A stretch of DNA of 32,006 nt from Candidatus Zixiibacteriota bacterium (GCA_030588275.1 JAUUYJ010000001.1:1-32006), one strand, 5' to 3'; positions 1-8,662 are shown, numbered from the stretch's first letter. Notes: generated by a model from the sequence alone, not told the origin. Program-made: numbers and translations.

Positions 1-86
1 ACCATCCGTTCTCCACTTTCTGCTTTCAACAATAAATCCATCAACCTCTTTAACCGCAATAAAAGAGATCGGTTCGATCCGGTCAA
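1..86 (-). promoter_or_regulatory. Possible promoter and start of a divergent gene at the window edge
   Basis: On the minus strand TTGACC (81-86) is followed after exactly 17 nt by TTTATT (58-63), a plausible sigma-70 promoter. Downstream on the same strand lie a GTGGAGAA ribosome-binding site (about 9-16) and an ATG (3-5). The order -35, -10, SD, ATG is coherent and suggests that a minus-strand gene starts here and runs off the window. Only five coding bases are visible, so the gene cannot be identified. Confidence 0.3.
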
Positions 87-120
87 TATTTAGCTTGCAA
101 CAATGATCTTTTTTTACCGC

Positions 121-150
121 TTGACTCAATGAGTTCGATTGCCAAATATT
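121..150 (+). promoter_or_regulatory. Candidate promoter of the kinase-regulator operon
   Basis: TTGACT (121-126) and AATATT (145-150) are separated by 18 nt, a five-of-six and a four-of-six match to the sigma-70 consensus. The -10 element ends 5 nt before the ATG at 156, so transcription would begin at or next to the start codon. There is no Shine-Dalgarno before that ATG, which fits a leaderless transcript. Confidence 0.4.
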
Positions 151-155
151 AGATC

Positions 156-1466
156 ATGCTGGGTAAAAGGAAAGCCGCGTTAGCCGCCATAGTTTTTACC
201 ATTTTGGTATTGGCGGCGGTCAACGTTGGGTGGTGGTGGTATTACCGGGCAATTAATATTTATCTCGAAGATCAGATGTCCCTCAGGTTGACTGGAACGG
301 CCGCTTTGGCAAGTTTGGGGATATCAGGTGAAACGGTCGAAAATTTGCTGATCGAGGATATCGATGCCTACGCCGATATGTCTCAATACCTCGATTCGTT
401 GGCCCAAATAGAATCCCTGTCAGAAGCGGCAATCATCGACCGTGATTTTTCCTATCTGGTTTCAACCAGGGCGGAGGTGGAAAACGAAGGGTATCTCCTG
501 TCACAGATAAATTACGACTGGCTCTCGCTGGCTTTGGATGGTCGGGCCAATTCCAGTCGGCTGTATGAACTGGAAGGAACTTTCCTAAAATCTGCTTACG
601 CCCCTTTATATGATAGTACCGGTCAGGTGGCGGCCATTATGGTGGTTGAGGCGGGGGTTTCATACTTTGATATTCTGAGCAGTTTGAAAAAAAATCTGTA
701 CCTACTGGCCGGATGGTCGGCTGGGATTATCGCTCTGCTTTTAATTTTTTATATTATCTATAACCGACGGTTGGCGTTGGCCGAGGCTAAACTTTTTCGG
801 GCCGGATCGCAGGCCGCCTTGGGGCGGATGGTGGCGGTCGTTAGTCACGAGGTAAAAAACCCTCTTATGATTCTCCATGCCGCCGGAGAGCGTTTGGTCA
901 ATCGCTATAAAGATGAGGAAGCACAATTCATTGTCGAAGAGGTCGAGCGGCTCGACCAAATTGTTACCGGTTATCTGTCGTTTGCTCGTGGTGATAGTCT
1001 GGAATCAATCTCTTTCGACAAAGTTGATCTGGCCCAACTGGTGCAAAAAATCGTGATAGAATTTAAGCCTCAATTTGATAAGCAGAAGGCAAAATTGTTG
1101 TGCGACTTGGAAACCGATCAGCTTCCAATAAAGGCGGACCGAACCGGATTGCGCCAAGTGGTTATTAATCTGCTTCTCAACGGTCTGGAAGCGACGGCTG
1201 ACAACGACGCCGATCGCATCGTTAGCATAGCTCTAAAGAGAAATGCGGAAATGGTATCTGTAATCGTATCTGATAATGGGCCGGGCATAAAAAAATCCAA
1301 TCGTGACAAACTGTTTGAGCCTTTTTATACGACTAAGGTACAAGGGTCGGGGTTAGGTTTATACATGTGTCGAAAAATTGTGACGATGCACAATGGGACA
1401 ATTGATGTTGTCAGGAGCGAAGATAGTTTGACCCGTTTTGAAATCTGTTTGCCGGTGGGAGACTGA
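156..1466 (+). CDS. Membrane-bound sensor histidine kinase
   Basis: A 436-aa two-component sensor kinase. A transmembrane helix at about residues 8-29 and a second at about 180-202 enclose a periplasmic sensing domain of about 150 residues that I cannot assign to a named family. The cytoplasmic part has a HisKA dimerisation domain with phospho-acceptor His231 in the motif SHEVKNP, then a HATPase_c domain with the N-box (N338 to N342, NLLLN), the G1 box DNGPGI and the G2 box GSGLGLYM. All catalytic boxes are intact. It belongs to the NtrB/AtoS-like class that partners sigma-54 activators. The next gene, one base after its stop, encodes such a regulator, so the two form a cognate pair. The ATG lacks a ribosome-binding site and a promoter-like -10 sits 5 nt upstream. 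The signal sensed is unknown; the envelope genes downstream suggest a periplasmic or outer-membrane cue. Confidence 0.93.
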   Translation: MLGKRKAALAAIVFTILVLAAVNVGWWWYYRAINIYLEDQMSLRLTGTAALASLGISGETVENLLIEDIDAYADMSQYLDSLAQIESLSEAAIIDRDFSYLVSTRAEVENEGYLLSQINYDWLSLALDGRANSSRLYELEGTFLKSAYAPLYDSTGQVAAIMVVEAGVSYFDILSSLKKNLYLLAGWSAGIIALLLIFYIIYNRRLALAEAKLFRAGSQAALGRMVAVVSHEVKNPLMILHAAGERLVNRYKDEEAQFIVEEVERLDQIVTGYLSFARGDSLESISFDKVDLAQLVQKIVIEFKPQFDKQKAKLLCDLETDQLPIKADRTGLRQVVINLLLNGLEATADNDADRIVSIALKRNAEMVSVIVSDNGPGIKKSNRDKLFEPFYTTKVQGSGLGLYMCRKIVTMHNGTIDVVRSEDSLTRFEICLPVGD

Positions 1467-1467
1467 C

Positions 1468-2808
1468 ATGAGTCGCATTCTTATTATTGATGATGAACCG
1501 AAAATGACCAAGCTCATCTCATTGACGTTGGAAGAGGCCGGGTATAATGTCGAGAGCGCCATAAACGGACGAGAGGGGATGGATGCTCTCAAGAAAAATG
1601 AATACGATCTGGTCGTTTCTGATATCAGGCTCCCCGCCCCGGATGGGATGGAGATTCTCGATTGGCTGACAAAAAACCGACCAGATACGATTGTCATTAT
1701 GATGACCGCCTTTGCCGAAGTCAAAATGGCGGTGACGGCGATGAAAATGGGTGCGGCCGATTACCTGATTAAACCGTTCCCTCTGGATGAACTTAAGCTC
1801 CAGATAAGAAAACTGTTGAAGCATCGGCGTACCGAAGAATTAAAAAATATGCGGGAGCAGGATTTTGATGCACTGGCGTACGATAATTTTATTGGAAAAT
1901 CTACCCCGGCCCAGAAATTTATCGAACTGTTGGGAAAAGTGGCGGTGACCGACACGACCGTTTTGATTTCGGGTGAATCGGGATCGGGCAAAGAGTTGGC
2001 GGCCCGGATGGTACATAATAAGTCAGATCGTCAAAGCAAACCGTTTGTCGCTGTCAACTGTGCCGCGCTAACCGAAACGTTATTGGAATCGGAACTGTTC
2101 GGGCATGAAAAAGGGGCTTTTACTGGAGCTATTGCCCGCAAGCCGGGACGGTTTGAACTGGCTGATGGGGGAACTATCTTTCTTGATGAAATTGGAGAAA
2201 TGTCGCCAACACTACAGGCCAAACTGCTTCGAGTTCTGGAAGAAAAGCGGTTACTCCGGGTTGGTGGGGTAGAAAATATCAAAATTGATGTCAGGCTGGT
2301 GACCGCCACCAATCGGAATCTGAAGGAGATGGTCAAGGATGGCCGTTTCAGAGAAGATCTTTATTTCCGAATCAACGTCTTTCCGGTAACCGTGCCCCCA
2401 TTGAGAGAGCGGGTCGAAGATATCCCCCGGTTAGCTCGGTATTTTCTGAAAAAGAAAAACTATCCGCATATTGAGGTTGAGCCGGAAGTGCTGGAATTAT
2501 TAACCAAATATAGTTGGCCGGGAAACATCAGAGAGCTTAAAAACATTCTTGATCGAGCCATGATTTTGGCTGGTGGAGAACCTCTCGATCCCGGAACTGT
2601 TGGAATCGATGATGATGATCTGAATCAGGCCGGTGGCCCCGGTGCGCCTGGCTCAGGATTAGGACAATCGCTTGGAGAAACCGAAAAAAACCAGATTGAG
2701 GCCGCGCTTGAAAAGACCGGTGGGAATAAAACGGAGGCGGCCCGACTCCTCGGGATTACCCGCCGCCGGCTCTATTCCCGGATGAAAATTCACCAAATTG
2801 GGCAATGA
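1468..2808 (+). CDS. NtrC-family sigma-54-dependent response regulator
   Basis: A 446-aa transcriptional activator with the three standard parts. The receiver domain (about 1-120) has the acidic pocket D8/D9, phospho-acceptor Asp52, Thr80 and Lys102. The AAA+ sigma-54 interaction domain (about 140-370) has Walker A GESGSGKE, an intact GAFTGA loop that contacts sigma-54, and Walker B GGTIFLDE. The C-terminus carries a Fis-type helix-turn-helix with the motif NKTEAARLLGITRRRLYSRM. Phosphorylation by the upstream kinase should drive ATP-dependent opening of sigma-54 promoters. The start at 1468 is preferred over an upstream in-frame ATG (1438) because it follows the kinase stop directly, the receiver fold begins at this Met, and GGTGGGAG precedes it. 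rpoN itself lies in this window at 23898. Target genes are not known, but the two envelope genes immediately downstream are candidates. Confidence 0.95.
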   Translation: MSRILIIDDEPKMTKLISLTLEEAGYNVESAINGREGMDALKKNEYDLVVSDIRLPAPDGMEILDWLTKNRPDTIVIMMTAFAEVKMAVTAMKMGAADYLIKPFPLDELKLQIRKLLKHRRTEELKNMREQDFDALAYDNFIGKSTPAQKFIELLGKVAVTDTTVLISGESGSGKELAARMVHNKSDRQSKPFVAVNCAALTETLLESELFGHEKGAFTGAIARKPGRFELADGGTIFLDEIGEMSPTLQAKLLRVLEEKRLLRVGGVENIKIDVRLVTATNRNLKEMVKDGRFREDLYFRINVFPVTVPPLRERVEDIPRLARYFLKKKNYPHIEVEPEVLELLTKYSWPGNIRELKNILDRAMILAGGEPLDPGTVGIDDDDLNQAGGPGAPGSGLGQSLGETEKNQIEAALEKTGGNKTEAARLLGITRRRLYSRMKIHQIGQ

Positions 2809-2847
2809 TCTGTCCGAAGCCGTACAGATGGCCGCTGAGGTACACCA

Positions 2848-2867
2848 AAACGGCCTGTCTGCCGTTT
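2848..2867 (+). terminator. Small hairpin after the regulator gene
   Basis: AAACGGC (2848-2854) and GCCGTTT (2861-2867) form a perfect 7-bp stem with a 6-nt loop, 40 nt after the regulator stop codon. The T tract is only three bases, so it is a weak terminator or attenuator at best. It separates the two-component genes from the coiled-coil/barrel pair. Confidence 0.35.
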
Positions 2868-2930
2868 GCATATATGTCTTAATGGCTGTTGTAGTAAGCA
2901 GTTATGCCTGCTCGTTGGGTGCCACCTGAA

Positions 2931-2946
2931 TGGCATGGATATTGAG
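2931..2946 (+). promoter_or_regulatory. Sigma-54-like -24/-12 element (weak)
   Basis: TGGCATGGATATTGAG resembles the sigma-54 consensus TGGCACG-N4-TTGCW with correct spacing, but the -12 GC is GA. It lies 37 nt before the coiled-coil gene start and just after an NtrC-type activator gene, which is where such a promoter would be expected. A TGCCA/TGGCA inverted repeat overlaps it. The -12 mismatch keeps confidence low. Confidence 0.25.
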
Positions 2947-2982
2947 GCTATAAGTATCGAGAATATGAAAGGACTATCTGAT

Positions 2983-4023
2983 ATGACAAAAAAAATAACG
3001 ATATTTATAGCTTTCTTCCTGCTGATCGCGGTCAGTTTAACTCAAGCCCAATTGACTGATCGGCAGAGGCGTCTGCAAAACGCTCAGGAAAGAACAACCG
3101 ATATAATCCAGCGGGCGCGGGCTATTGTAGCCGAATCTGGTTCGATCCGAGCCCGTAATTTACTTCAGGCGGCGGTTCGTTTGCACTCCAAATCGGTTGA
3201 ACTGTCCGACCTCAGCATGATTAATTTCATGGAACAGTATATGTTGCAATCAGAAAAGTTGACGTTCAGCGCTCGGGGAAAGGCACAACGCTCGATTGCC
3301 ATTACCCGTCAGGCTCTGGAGAATGAAGATAATGTGCGTCGTCGGCTGGAAGCGGCGACCGAGCGTTTGCGGCGGGCCGAAGAGTCGATCGATTCCCAGT
3401 CGCCTCAGGCGGTTCACCAAATGCTTCAAACGGCTCGACAAAAATTAGAGCGGGCTCGTGAGTTTTATCTCGACCATAGGCTCAAACCGGCCCTTCAGAT
3501 GCTTCTGCAAACGGAACAGACACTCGGTAAGATGAAAGGGCGCCTCGGCGGATTGGCCGATTCGCGCCAACGGTATCAACATCTATTGGAAATGTTTCTC
3601 TCCGCTCAGGAGCGGATTAATTCAATGGAATCTCTGGGGGGAGGGCAGGCGTTAACCGAACGGCTTCAGAATATGGATCGTCTGCTCGAGCAAGCTCAAA
3701 CGCGGGCCGAGCTGGGTGATTATGATGGAGCGGTTAAGCTCCTGCAAAAAGGGGTTGGCCAGATCAAGCGCTTGGCCGAAAGAGCCAAGGCACCTAATCA
3801 GGTAAGGACAGCGCTTGAGCGTACCCGGAGACAAGCTGAGCAGATTTCAGAGCAAGTGGCGGCATCATCAAACCGCCAGGTTCAAAAGATATATTCTGAT
3901 ATTGGAGAATATCTTAATAAGGCTGGTCAATTGGCTGACAGGGAGCAGTTTGATCGGGCGGCGATTCAGATTCAGGCGGCCCATCAACTATTGGTTCGCC
4001 TGACACGAATGTTAGGGGAATAG
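2983..4023 (+). CDS. Predicted periplasmic coiled-coil protein
   Basis: A 346-aa protein of unknown family. Residues 1 to about 22 form a signal peptide: MTKK, a hydrophobic core, then a TQAQ cleavage region. The mature part is almost wholly helical and rich in Gln, Arg, Glu, Ala and Leu, with heptad-like patterns throughout, so it should be an extended coiled coil or helical bundle in the periplasm. Three or four similar segments with a QAREF/LKPALQMLLQ-like pattern hint at internal repeats. The start at 2983 is chosen because the signal peptide begins there and AAAGGA lies at 2968-2973; longer in-frame starts upstream add unrelated residues. Its stop is 3 nt before the next gene, an outer-membrane barrel, so the two are co-translated and probably work together at the cell envelope. 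The function is not recognisable from sequence. Confidence 0.8.
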   Translation: MTKKITIFIAFFLLIAVSLTQAQLTDRQRRLQNAQERTTDIIQRARAIVAESGSIRARNLLQAAVRLHSKSVELSDLSMINFMEQYMLQSEKLTFSARGKAQRSIAITRQALENEDNVRRRLEAATERLRRAEESIDSQSPQAVHQMLQTARQKLERAREFYLDHRLKPALQMLLQTEQTLGKMKGRLGGLADSRQRYQHLLEMFLSAQERINSMESLGGGQALTERLQNMDRLLEQAQTRAELGDYDGAVKLLQKGVGQIKRLAERAKAPNQVRTALERTRRQAEQISEQVAASSNRQVQKIYSDIGEYLNKAGQLADREQFDRAAIQIQAAHQLLVRLTRMLGE

Positions 4024-4026
4024 TCG

Positions 4027-5436
4027 TTGGTGGTACTGGCTCGAATGGTTCTTGTAGTTTGCCTTTTTTCTCTGGCTTCGTTCGGTTTGGCCGGAATTGC
4101 GGTTGCCCAGGAGGGTGAAGCGGAGGTGGGCCGGTCGGTCTCCAAATTTTCGGTTACGACCGGCGTGGAGTATCAGCTAATATCGCAGGAGTTTTACGAC
4201 GCCTCAATTAGTACTTCCGATACATTATCCTATGATATTCTTGAAACCTGGAATCTATCACAAGATAAAATTGAAGATTTTATTTTTCGTACCAATCTGC
4301 GCTATCGAATCAGAAATTCAAAAACCAGCCTCGACCTGCTAACCAATTTTGAACTCTCCGGTGATCGGCTTTTGGGCCGGGGTGAGGGTTATTATCGAAT
4401 CGGCGACAACTACAATAATATCAGGTTGTATGGGAAGTTTGAAGGGAAAGCGACTCAGGATGATCCTGATGATGCCAATCAGGGGTACAATTTTGTTCAG
4501 GGCTGGCTAAAAGGGACCAGGCGGTTAGCCTCGTCGGTCACGATTTGGGGACGGGTTGGATTTGAGCAGATCGGTTTCGAGGATTTCGCCGAGGTTGTGG
4601 TTGATTCTACAGATAGCAATCTGACAGCTTTGCCGAGTGGATATTATAATTTTGATTATTCGGTTCGGACCGGGCGGGTTGGTGGGAACTTTGCGCTGAC
4701 CGATTTTTCACAGAGGCTTGATTGGCGGGCCGAATATAGCCATCGGCAGGTGCCCGATTCGGTCGAGGCAAATTATGACCAGTATCTGTTTGGGCTTGAT
4801 TACAGCTATTTAGGGATGTCAAATTATATCAGTCTGGAGGCGGAGGGAGCCTTAAAAGATTATCCTCAACCTGGAGGGGGGCGGGATTTCTACTCCTTCA
4901 ACTCTATCTTAAGAGGCAAGAGCGTTCTTAATCCCCGTTTTAATCTGGCAACTACATTACAGATATATTCTTACCGATATAGAATGCCGGACCTGATATA
5001 CAACAATTATTCCTTACTGCGTGGGGAATTGTCTACTCCGATTAATATAATAGGCTGGGAGGCAGGCCCCCTGGTCAGAACTGAGTATCGTGATGAAGCA
5101 GAGGCCGAGAGTTACTCAGAGGAGTACCGACAGTGGGAATTGGGGCTGGTTGCCGACTATTTTAACCTGGGAAGTATTGGAAAGGCTGGGGGTGGGGGAG
5201 GCAGTGGGTCGGTAATCTTTTCCGGGGAAGTAACCTATGGAAAAAGGCATTACATCTTTGGCGGAGATATCCTTTCGTCATATCATTTTATCTCAACTTC
5301 AGTTATGCTTGGTTGCTCAATTTCTGAACACTTGCGGGTCGATTTTCTTTTTGATGGAAGCTTTGAAACTCACGATAAACAGATTGATGATTCTGATCTT
5401 TACCTCCTCTCGATTGGCGTAAGTAGCCGCTTTTAA
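4027..5436 (+). CDS. Predicted outer-membrane beta-barrel protein
   Basis: A 469-aa protein with an N-terminal signal peptide ending near GIAVAQ (about residue 28). The rest consists of alternating amphipathic beta strands rich in Tyr, Phe, Gly, Asp and Ser, and it ends in the chain VSSRF. A terminal Phe after an amphipathic strand is the recognition signal used by the BAM machinery, so this is very likely an integral outer-membrane barrel. No channel or transporter family is recognised. The chosen start is TTG at 4027: AGGGGA (4014-4019) sits 7 nt upstream, overlapping the end of the previous gene, whereas the ATG at 4045 has no ribosome-binding site. Coupling to the coiled-coil gene suggests a periplasm-spanning complex. 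A glycine-rich loop (GGGGGSG) occurs near residue 390. Confidence 0.8.
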   Translation: MVVLARMVLVVCLFSLASFGLAGIAVAQEGEAEVGRSVSKFSVTTGVEYQLISQEFYDASISTSDTLSYDILETWNLSQDKIEDFIFRTNLRYRIRNSKTSLDLLTNFELSGDRLLGRGEGYYRIGDNYNNIRLYGKFEGKATQDDPDDANQGYNFVQGWLKGTRRLASSVTIWGRVGFEQIGFEDFAEVVVDSTDSNLTALPSGYYNFDYSVRTGRVGGNFALTDFSQRLDWRAEYSHRQVPDSVEANYDQYLFGLDYSYLGMSNYISLEAEGALKDYPQPGGGRDFYSFNSILRGKSVLNPRFNLATTLQIYSYRYRMPDLIYNNYSLLRGELSTPINIIGWEAGPLVRTEYRDEAEAESYSEEYRQWELGLVADYFNLGSIGKAGGGGGSGSVIFSGEVTYGKRHYIFGGDILSSYHFISTSVMLGCSISEHLRVDFLFDGSFETHDKQIDDSDLYLLSIGVSSRF

Positions 5437-5526
5437 TCAAGTTGTGCAATTATTGCGCCAAAATAATCCTTGACATTTTGTCACTATGTGTTAGCTTGAA
5501 TTTGTCTAGGGATTAGTTGTGTTTTA

Positions 5527-5587
5527 ACGCACCTTTTCAAGAATCCGACGCACCTTAAAGTAGCTATAAAGTACTTCCAAGTACTTC
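5527..5587. repeat. Helically phased direct repeats
   Basis: ACGCACCTT occurs at 5527-5535 and 5548-5556, a period of 21 bp (two helical turns). AAGTACTTC occurs at 5569-5577 and 5579-5587, a period of 10 bp (one turn), and contains the palindrome AGTACT. Phasing on one DNA face is typical of operator arrays for dimeric regulators. Confidence 0.5.
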
Positions 5588-5637
5588 ACTGTTACACATT
5601 TGCTCTTACACCCCTTTTACTGGGATTAACTGACGTT

Positions 5638-5720
5638 TTGTTCAACAGAGGTTATTCTCTGAAAGGTTCCTTAATTTCACACTGGTGTATATTTATGATT
5701 CTTTACACTATGTTGAACAA
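5638..5720. repeat. Pair of TGTT-N-AACA palindromes in inverted orientation
   Basis: TTGTTCAACA (5638-5647) and TGTTGAACAA (5711-5720) are perfect reverse complements, and each contains a TGTT-N-AACA dyad. The second ends a few bases before the ribosome-binding site of the secreted-protein gene. This could be a two-site operator or a stem in the leader RNA. Confidence 0.5.
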
Positions 5721-5738
5721 TCTTAAAGGAGCAATGTA

Positions 5739-8357
5739 ATGAAGCAAAACAAGCTACTTATATTATCTTTGCTGGCCTCGTTTCTGCTTCTGACTATGGT
5801 TTCCTACGTTTCCGCTCAGAACGCCGTAACATTCGGCACTGTCGATGACTGCCCCAAACCTGTGGGTAGCACAGTTGACGTCGTTGTCTTAGTTGAGAAC
5901 GGTGTTGATATCGCAGCGCTTGATATTGTCGGTCAAATAGTTTCTGATGGTAACGTTGATCTTGTAGTCACGGGCATAACTTTTGACGATCGTATGGGCT
6001 TTCCCGAAACCTTAGACCAAAGATTTCCGGTCTCAGATTGCGGTGGAGCTTTCCGTTTTGGTGCCATACAGTTAAATGAGACATATCTTATGGCAGGTAG
6101 CGGCCAAATCGCTACTTTGACATTAGAATATCTTTCTGACTGTGTTCTTGGTACTGCAACAATCGATGAAGCCACTGGTGACCAATGTGGTAATGATGTT
6201 ATTACTACATTTGTTGGTACTGATGCTGTTTCGATTGCGCCGACGGTAAACAGCGGTGCTGTCAATGTCGTAAACGCCGCGCCATGGATAACCAACTGCC
6301 CCGGGGATTTCTCCGAATATTGGGGTACCCCCATTTTGTTGGATATCGATGCCGACGATCCTGATCTTGCATGTGGTTGTGATGCACTTTCCTTCTCCGT
6401 CACCAGTGGTCCTGGTTCCATCAATGTTGATGGTATTTACCAGTACACGCCGCTGGGTGCGGACGTTGGATGCCAACCTATCGAGATCACCGTCACGGAT
6501 TCCTATGGTGGCACCGATGTGTGTTCATTCACCATCAGCGTGCTCAATATGGCTCCGATAGTTGACGAGTGCCCGAGCGAGGTAATCAATATACTTTGGG
6601 GTCAAACCGCAGTGGCTCAAGTCCACGCGTACGATCCCGACTCTGGACCATCTGGTCTTACTTATACGGTAGCCCCCAACGGCCACCCTGGCTCCGGCCA
6701 GGTTAACCCGGGCACCGGAGCTTTCACCTGGGTAACCAGCGAAGAGAACGCCTACATTGGCGACTTCGAATTTACAGTGATCGCTTCTGATGGTGCTAAC
6801 GTGGACGCTTGTAATACCGAAAATGCTGATTCCTGCACTTTCGTGGTCCATGTTGAGCCTAAGTTCCAAGTAACGATCGAAAAGGTTCACGATCAACTTT
6901 TGGGTCATTTCACCAGCGTCTCCATTGACTTGAGCGGTTCTTATACCTCCATGGAAATGGGCGGTTACGATTTCTTAATCGCTTATGACGCTTCGATTTT
7001 GACCTTTGTAGATGCTGAGCCGGGTGCCCTTTTGGACGCCTGTGGCTGGGAATATTTCACTTACAGGTTTGGACCTGACGGAAACTGTGGAGGCGCATGT
7101 CCTTCCGGTATGCTTCGTTTGGTTGCTATGGCCGAAACCAACAATGGTGCCGCCCATCCTTCCTGTTTTGATTCCGATGCTGGTACTCAGCTTGCAGTGT
7201 TGAACTTCTTTGTTACACGCGACCATACGCATTCCTGCTTGTACCAACCGATTAAATGGTACTGGCTTGACTGCGGCGACAACACCATCTCTTCGAAGTT
7301 TGGTGATACGTTGCACATGGTTGACAATGTCTTCAAATATTATGGTGATGATGGTGCTGACACTTGGATTAACGTCACTAATCATGACGGTTTCCCGAGT
7401 TTCACCGGAAACAATGATATTTGCCTTGAAGGCGACAAAGAATATCCGCTGCGTTCGATCGACTTCAAAGAAGGTGGTATCGATATTATATGCGATAGCG
7501 CCATTGATGGACGCGGTGACATCAACGTCAACGGTATCGATTATGAAATCGCTGACGCTGTTATGTTCACCAACTTCTTCATCTCCGGTCTGTCTGCGTT
7601 TGGTGACCATGCCGAAGCTTCCATTGCGGCCTCTGATGCCAACGCTGATGGAGTTACCCTGACGGTTGCTGATCTTGTTTACATGGTCCGCGTCATCCAG
7701 GGCGACGCCCTTGCCTATCCGAAAGAACTGCCGAATCATTACGTCGATGCTTTCGATGTTAAGACTCAGGTTCTGGATAATGTCATGACCGTCAAATATG
7801 ATGCCTCTGTCGAAGTTGGCGGCGTCTATTTGGTCTTTGACATCAATGGTACGGTCGGAGAGCCGACTCTCATCGACGGTGCATCCTCCATGGATGTCAC
7901 GTATAACGTTGATGGTAATGAGTTGCGCATTGTGATCGTCGATCTTTATCAAGCTGATGCTATTCAGGCTGGTGCTCACGACTTGTTGTCCATCCCGGTC
8001 AACGGCTCGCTGACATTGCGTGAAGTCGAAGCGGCTGACTTTAATGGTGCTGCCATGACGTCAACCACTCGCGTTCTTCCGACCAAGTTTGAACTGGCTC
8101 AGAACTATCCCAACCCGTTCAACCCCTCCACTAAGATTATGCTGCGCCTGCCGGTTGCTTCCGATTATTCGGTCGCGATTTATAATATTGCCGGCCAGCT
8201 GATCCGCACTTACTCTGGTAATGCGAGTGCTGGTGATGTTTCTGTTGTGTGGGATGGTAAAGATGCTTCCGGTAGTCAAGTTGCTTCAGGTATGTACTTC
8301 TACAAGGCCAATGCCAGCAGTTTCTCGGCCTCCAAGAAGATGATCCTTATGAAGTAA
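5739..8357 (+). CDS. Large secreted Ig/cohesin-like and dockerin protein with C-terminal sorting domain
   Basis: An 872-aa exported protein. A signal peptide spans about 1-26. Residues about 27-175 and 376-560 look like cohesin-type beta sandwiches. Residues about 178-270 and 272-372 are two related Ig/cadherin-like repeats, each opening with an AP-x-I/V-x-x-CP motif. A dockerin-like calcium-binding pair follows, one loop near D590 (DGRGDINVNG) and one at D633-G638 (DANADG). Residues about 785-872 are a C-terminal FlgD-like/type A sorting domain starting LAQNYPNPFNPSTKI and ending in KKMILMK. That domain is known from proteins secreted by the type IX (Por) system, where it is cleaved at the surface, so surface display or release is expected. 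Cysteines are numerous, suggesting disulfides. Codon choice differs a little from neighbours (more GTT and GCT), as in a highly expressed gene. AAAGGAG precedes the ATG. The ligand is unknown. Confidence 0.85.
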   Translation: MKQNKLLILSLLASFLLLTMVSYVSAQNAVTFGTVDDCPKPVGSTVDVVVLVENGVDIAALDIVGQIVSDGNVDLVVTGITFDDRMGFPETLDQRFPVSDCGGAFRFGAIQLNETYLMAGSGQIATLTLEYLSDCVLGTATIDEATGDQCGNDVITTFVGTDAVSIAPTVNSGAVNVVNAAPWITNCPGDFSEYWGTPILLDIDADDPDLACGCDALSFSVTSGPGSINVDGIYQYTPLGADVGCQPIEITVTDSYGGTDVCSFTISVLNMAPIVDECPSEVINILWGQTAVAQVHAYDPDSGPSGLTYTVAPNGHPGSGQVNPGTGAFTWVTSEENAYIGDFEFTVIASDGANVDACNTENADSCTFVVHVEPKFQVTIEKVHDQLLGHFTSVSIDLSGSYTSMEMGGYDFLIAYDASILTFVDAEPGALLDACGWEYFTYRFGPDGNCGGACPSGMLRLVAMAETNNGAAHPSCFDSDAGTQLAVLNFFVTRDHTHSCLYQPIKWYWLDCGDNTISSKFGDTLHMVDNVFKYYGDDGADTWINVTNHDGFPSFTGNNDICLEGDKEYPLRSIDFKEGGIDIICDSAIDGRGDINVNGIDYEIADAVMFTNFFISGLSAFGDHAEASIAASDANADGVTLTVADLVYMVRVIQGDALAYPKELPNHYVDAFDVKTQVLDNVMTVKYDASVEVGGVYLVFDINGTVGEPTLIDGASSMDVTYNVDGNELRIVIVDLYQADAIQAGAHDLLSIPVNGSLTLREVEAADFNGAAMTSTTRVLPTKFELAQNYPNPFNPSTKIMLRLPVASDYSVAIYNIAGQLIRTYSGNASAGDVSVVWDGKDASGSQVASGMYFYKANASSFSASKKMILMK

Positions 8358-8396
8358 TTTTGTTTACCTGATTCACAACTAATTTTGTGAGTTACG

Positions 8397-8428
8397 CCCC
8401 GTTCCCTCTTGAGGGAGCGGGGTTTTTT
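8397..8428 (+). terminator. Rho-independent terminator of the secreted-protein gene
   Basis: CCCCG-T-TCCCTC (8397-8408) pairs with GAGGGA-G-CGGGG (8411-8422), leaving one T/G mismatch and a 2-nt gap, and is followed by six Ts (8423-8428). It begins 39 nt after the stop codon. Confidence 0.88.
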
Positions 8429-8528
8429 AGTGGCTGTAGGAGTGAAACGACGTACAGCCACTTACCCCTGAGCGTAGCGAACGGGGTTAGTGAAGGAACA
8501 AAGGCTGTAGGAGTGAAACGACGTACAG
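8429..8528. repeat. Duplicated hairpin element containing GAGTGAAACGACG
   Basis: AGTGGCTGTA (8429-8438) and TACAGCCACT (8453-8462) form a perfect 10-bp inverted repeat with a 14-nt loop. A 26-bp direct repeat covering most of this hairpin (8432-8457) recurs at 8503-8528. Between the copies lies CCCTGAGCGTAGCG (8466-8479), which recurs at 8608-8621. Parts of the same element reappear near 22701. It looks like a REP-type intergenic repeat family rather than coding DNA. Confidence 0.6.
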
Positions 8529-8662
8529 ATATTTTATCCTTCGCCTCTGGCGGAGGGCTTACCCCCTTGTGCGGTAGATTATCCTATCCCCCTTGCGGTG
8601 GTCTTATCCCTGAGCGTAGCGGTCGCATACTCCGAATTGAGTTCTGAAAACCCCGAATGAGT

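Larger units (their letters stand above)
5437..5738. promoter_or_regulatory. 302-bp intergenic regulatory region with repeat pairs
   Basis: There is no gene here. It contains TTGACA (5470-5475) overlapping a TGAC/GTCA inverted repeat; a pair of ACGCACCTT direct repeats 21 bp apart; a pair of AAGTACTTC repeats 10 bp apart; and two TGTT-N-AACA palindromes. The next gene has a clear AAAGGAG site at 5726-5732. No convincing matched -35/-10 pair could be fixed, so the exact promoter is open. Confidence 0.5.

Noticed and set aside
1438..1467. Upstream ATG extension of the first regulator
   Set aside because: It would overlap the kinase gene; the receiver domain begins exactly at the later Met, which has a better site.
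2866..2982. Long N-terminal extension of the coiled-coil protein
   Set aside because: It places 39 unrelated residues before a clear signal peptide and crosses a hairpin; the SD supports 2983.
6975..7979. A 334-codon open frame antisense to the large secreted protein
   Set aside because: It mirrors a real gene that has a signal peptide, domains and a ribosome-binding site; its own product is low in recognisable motifs and has no SD.
8387..8647. An 86-codon open frame after the secreted-protein gene
   Set aside because: It runs through the terminator stem and the hairpin repeats and has no ribosome-binding site.
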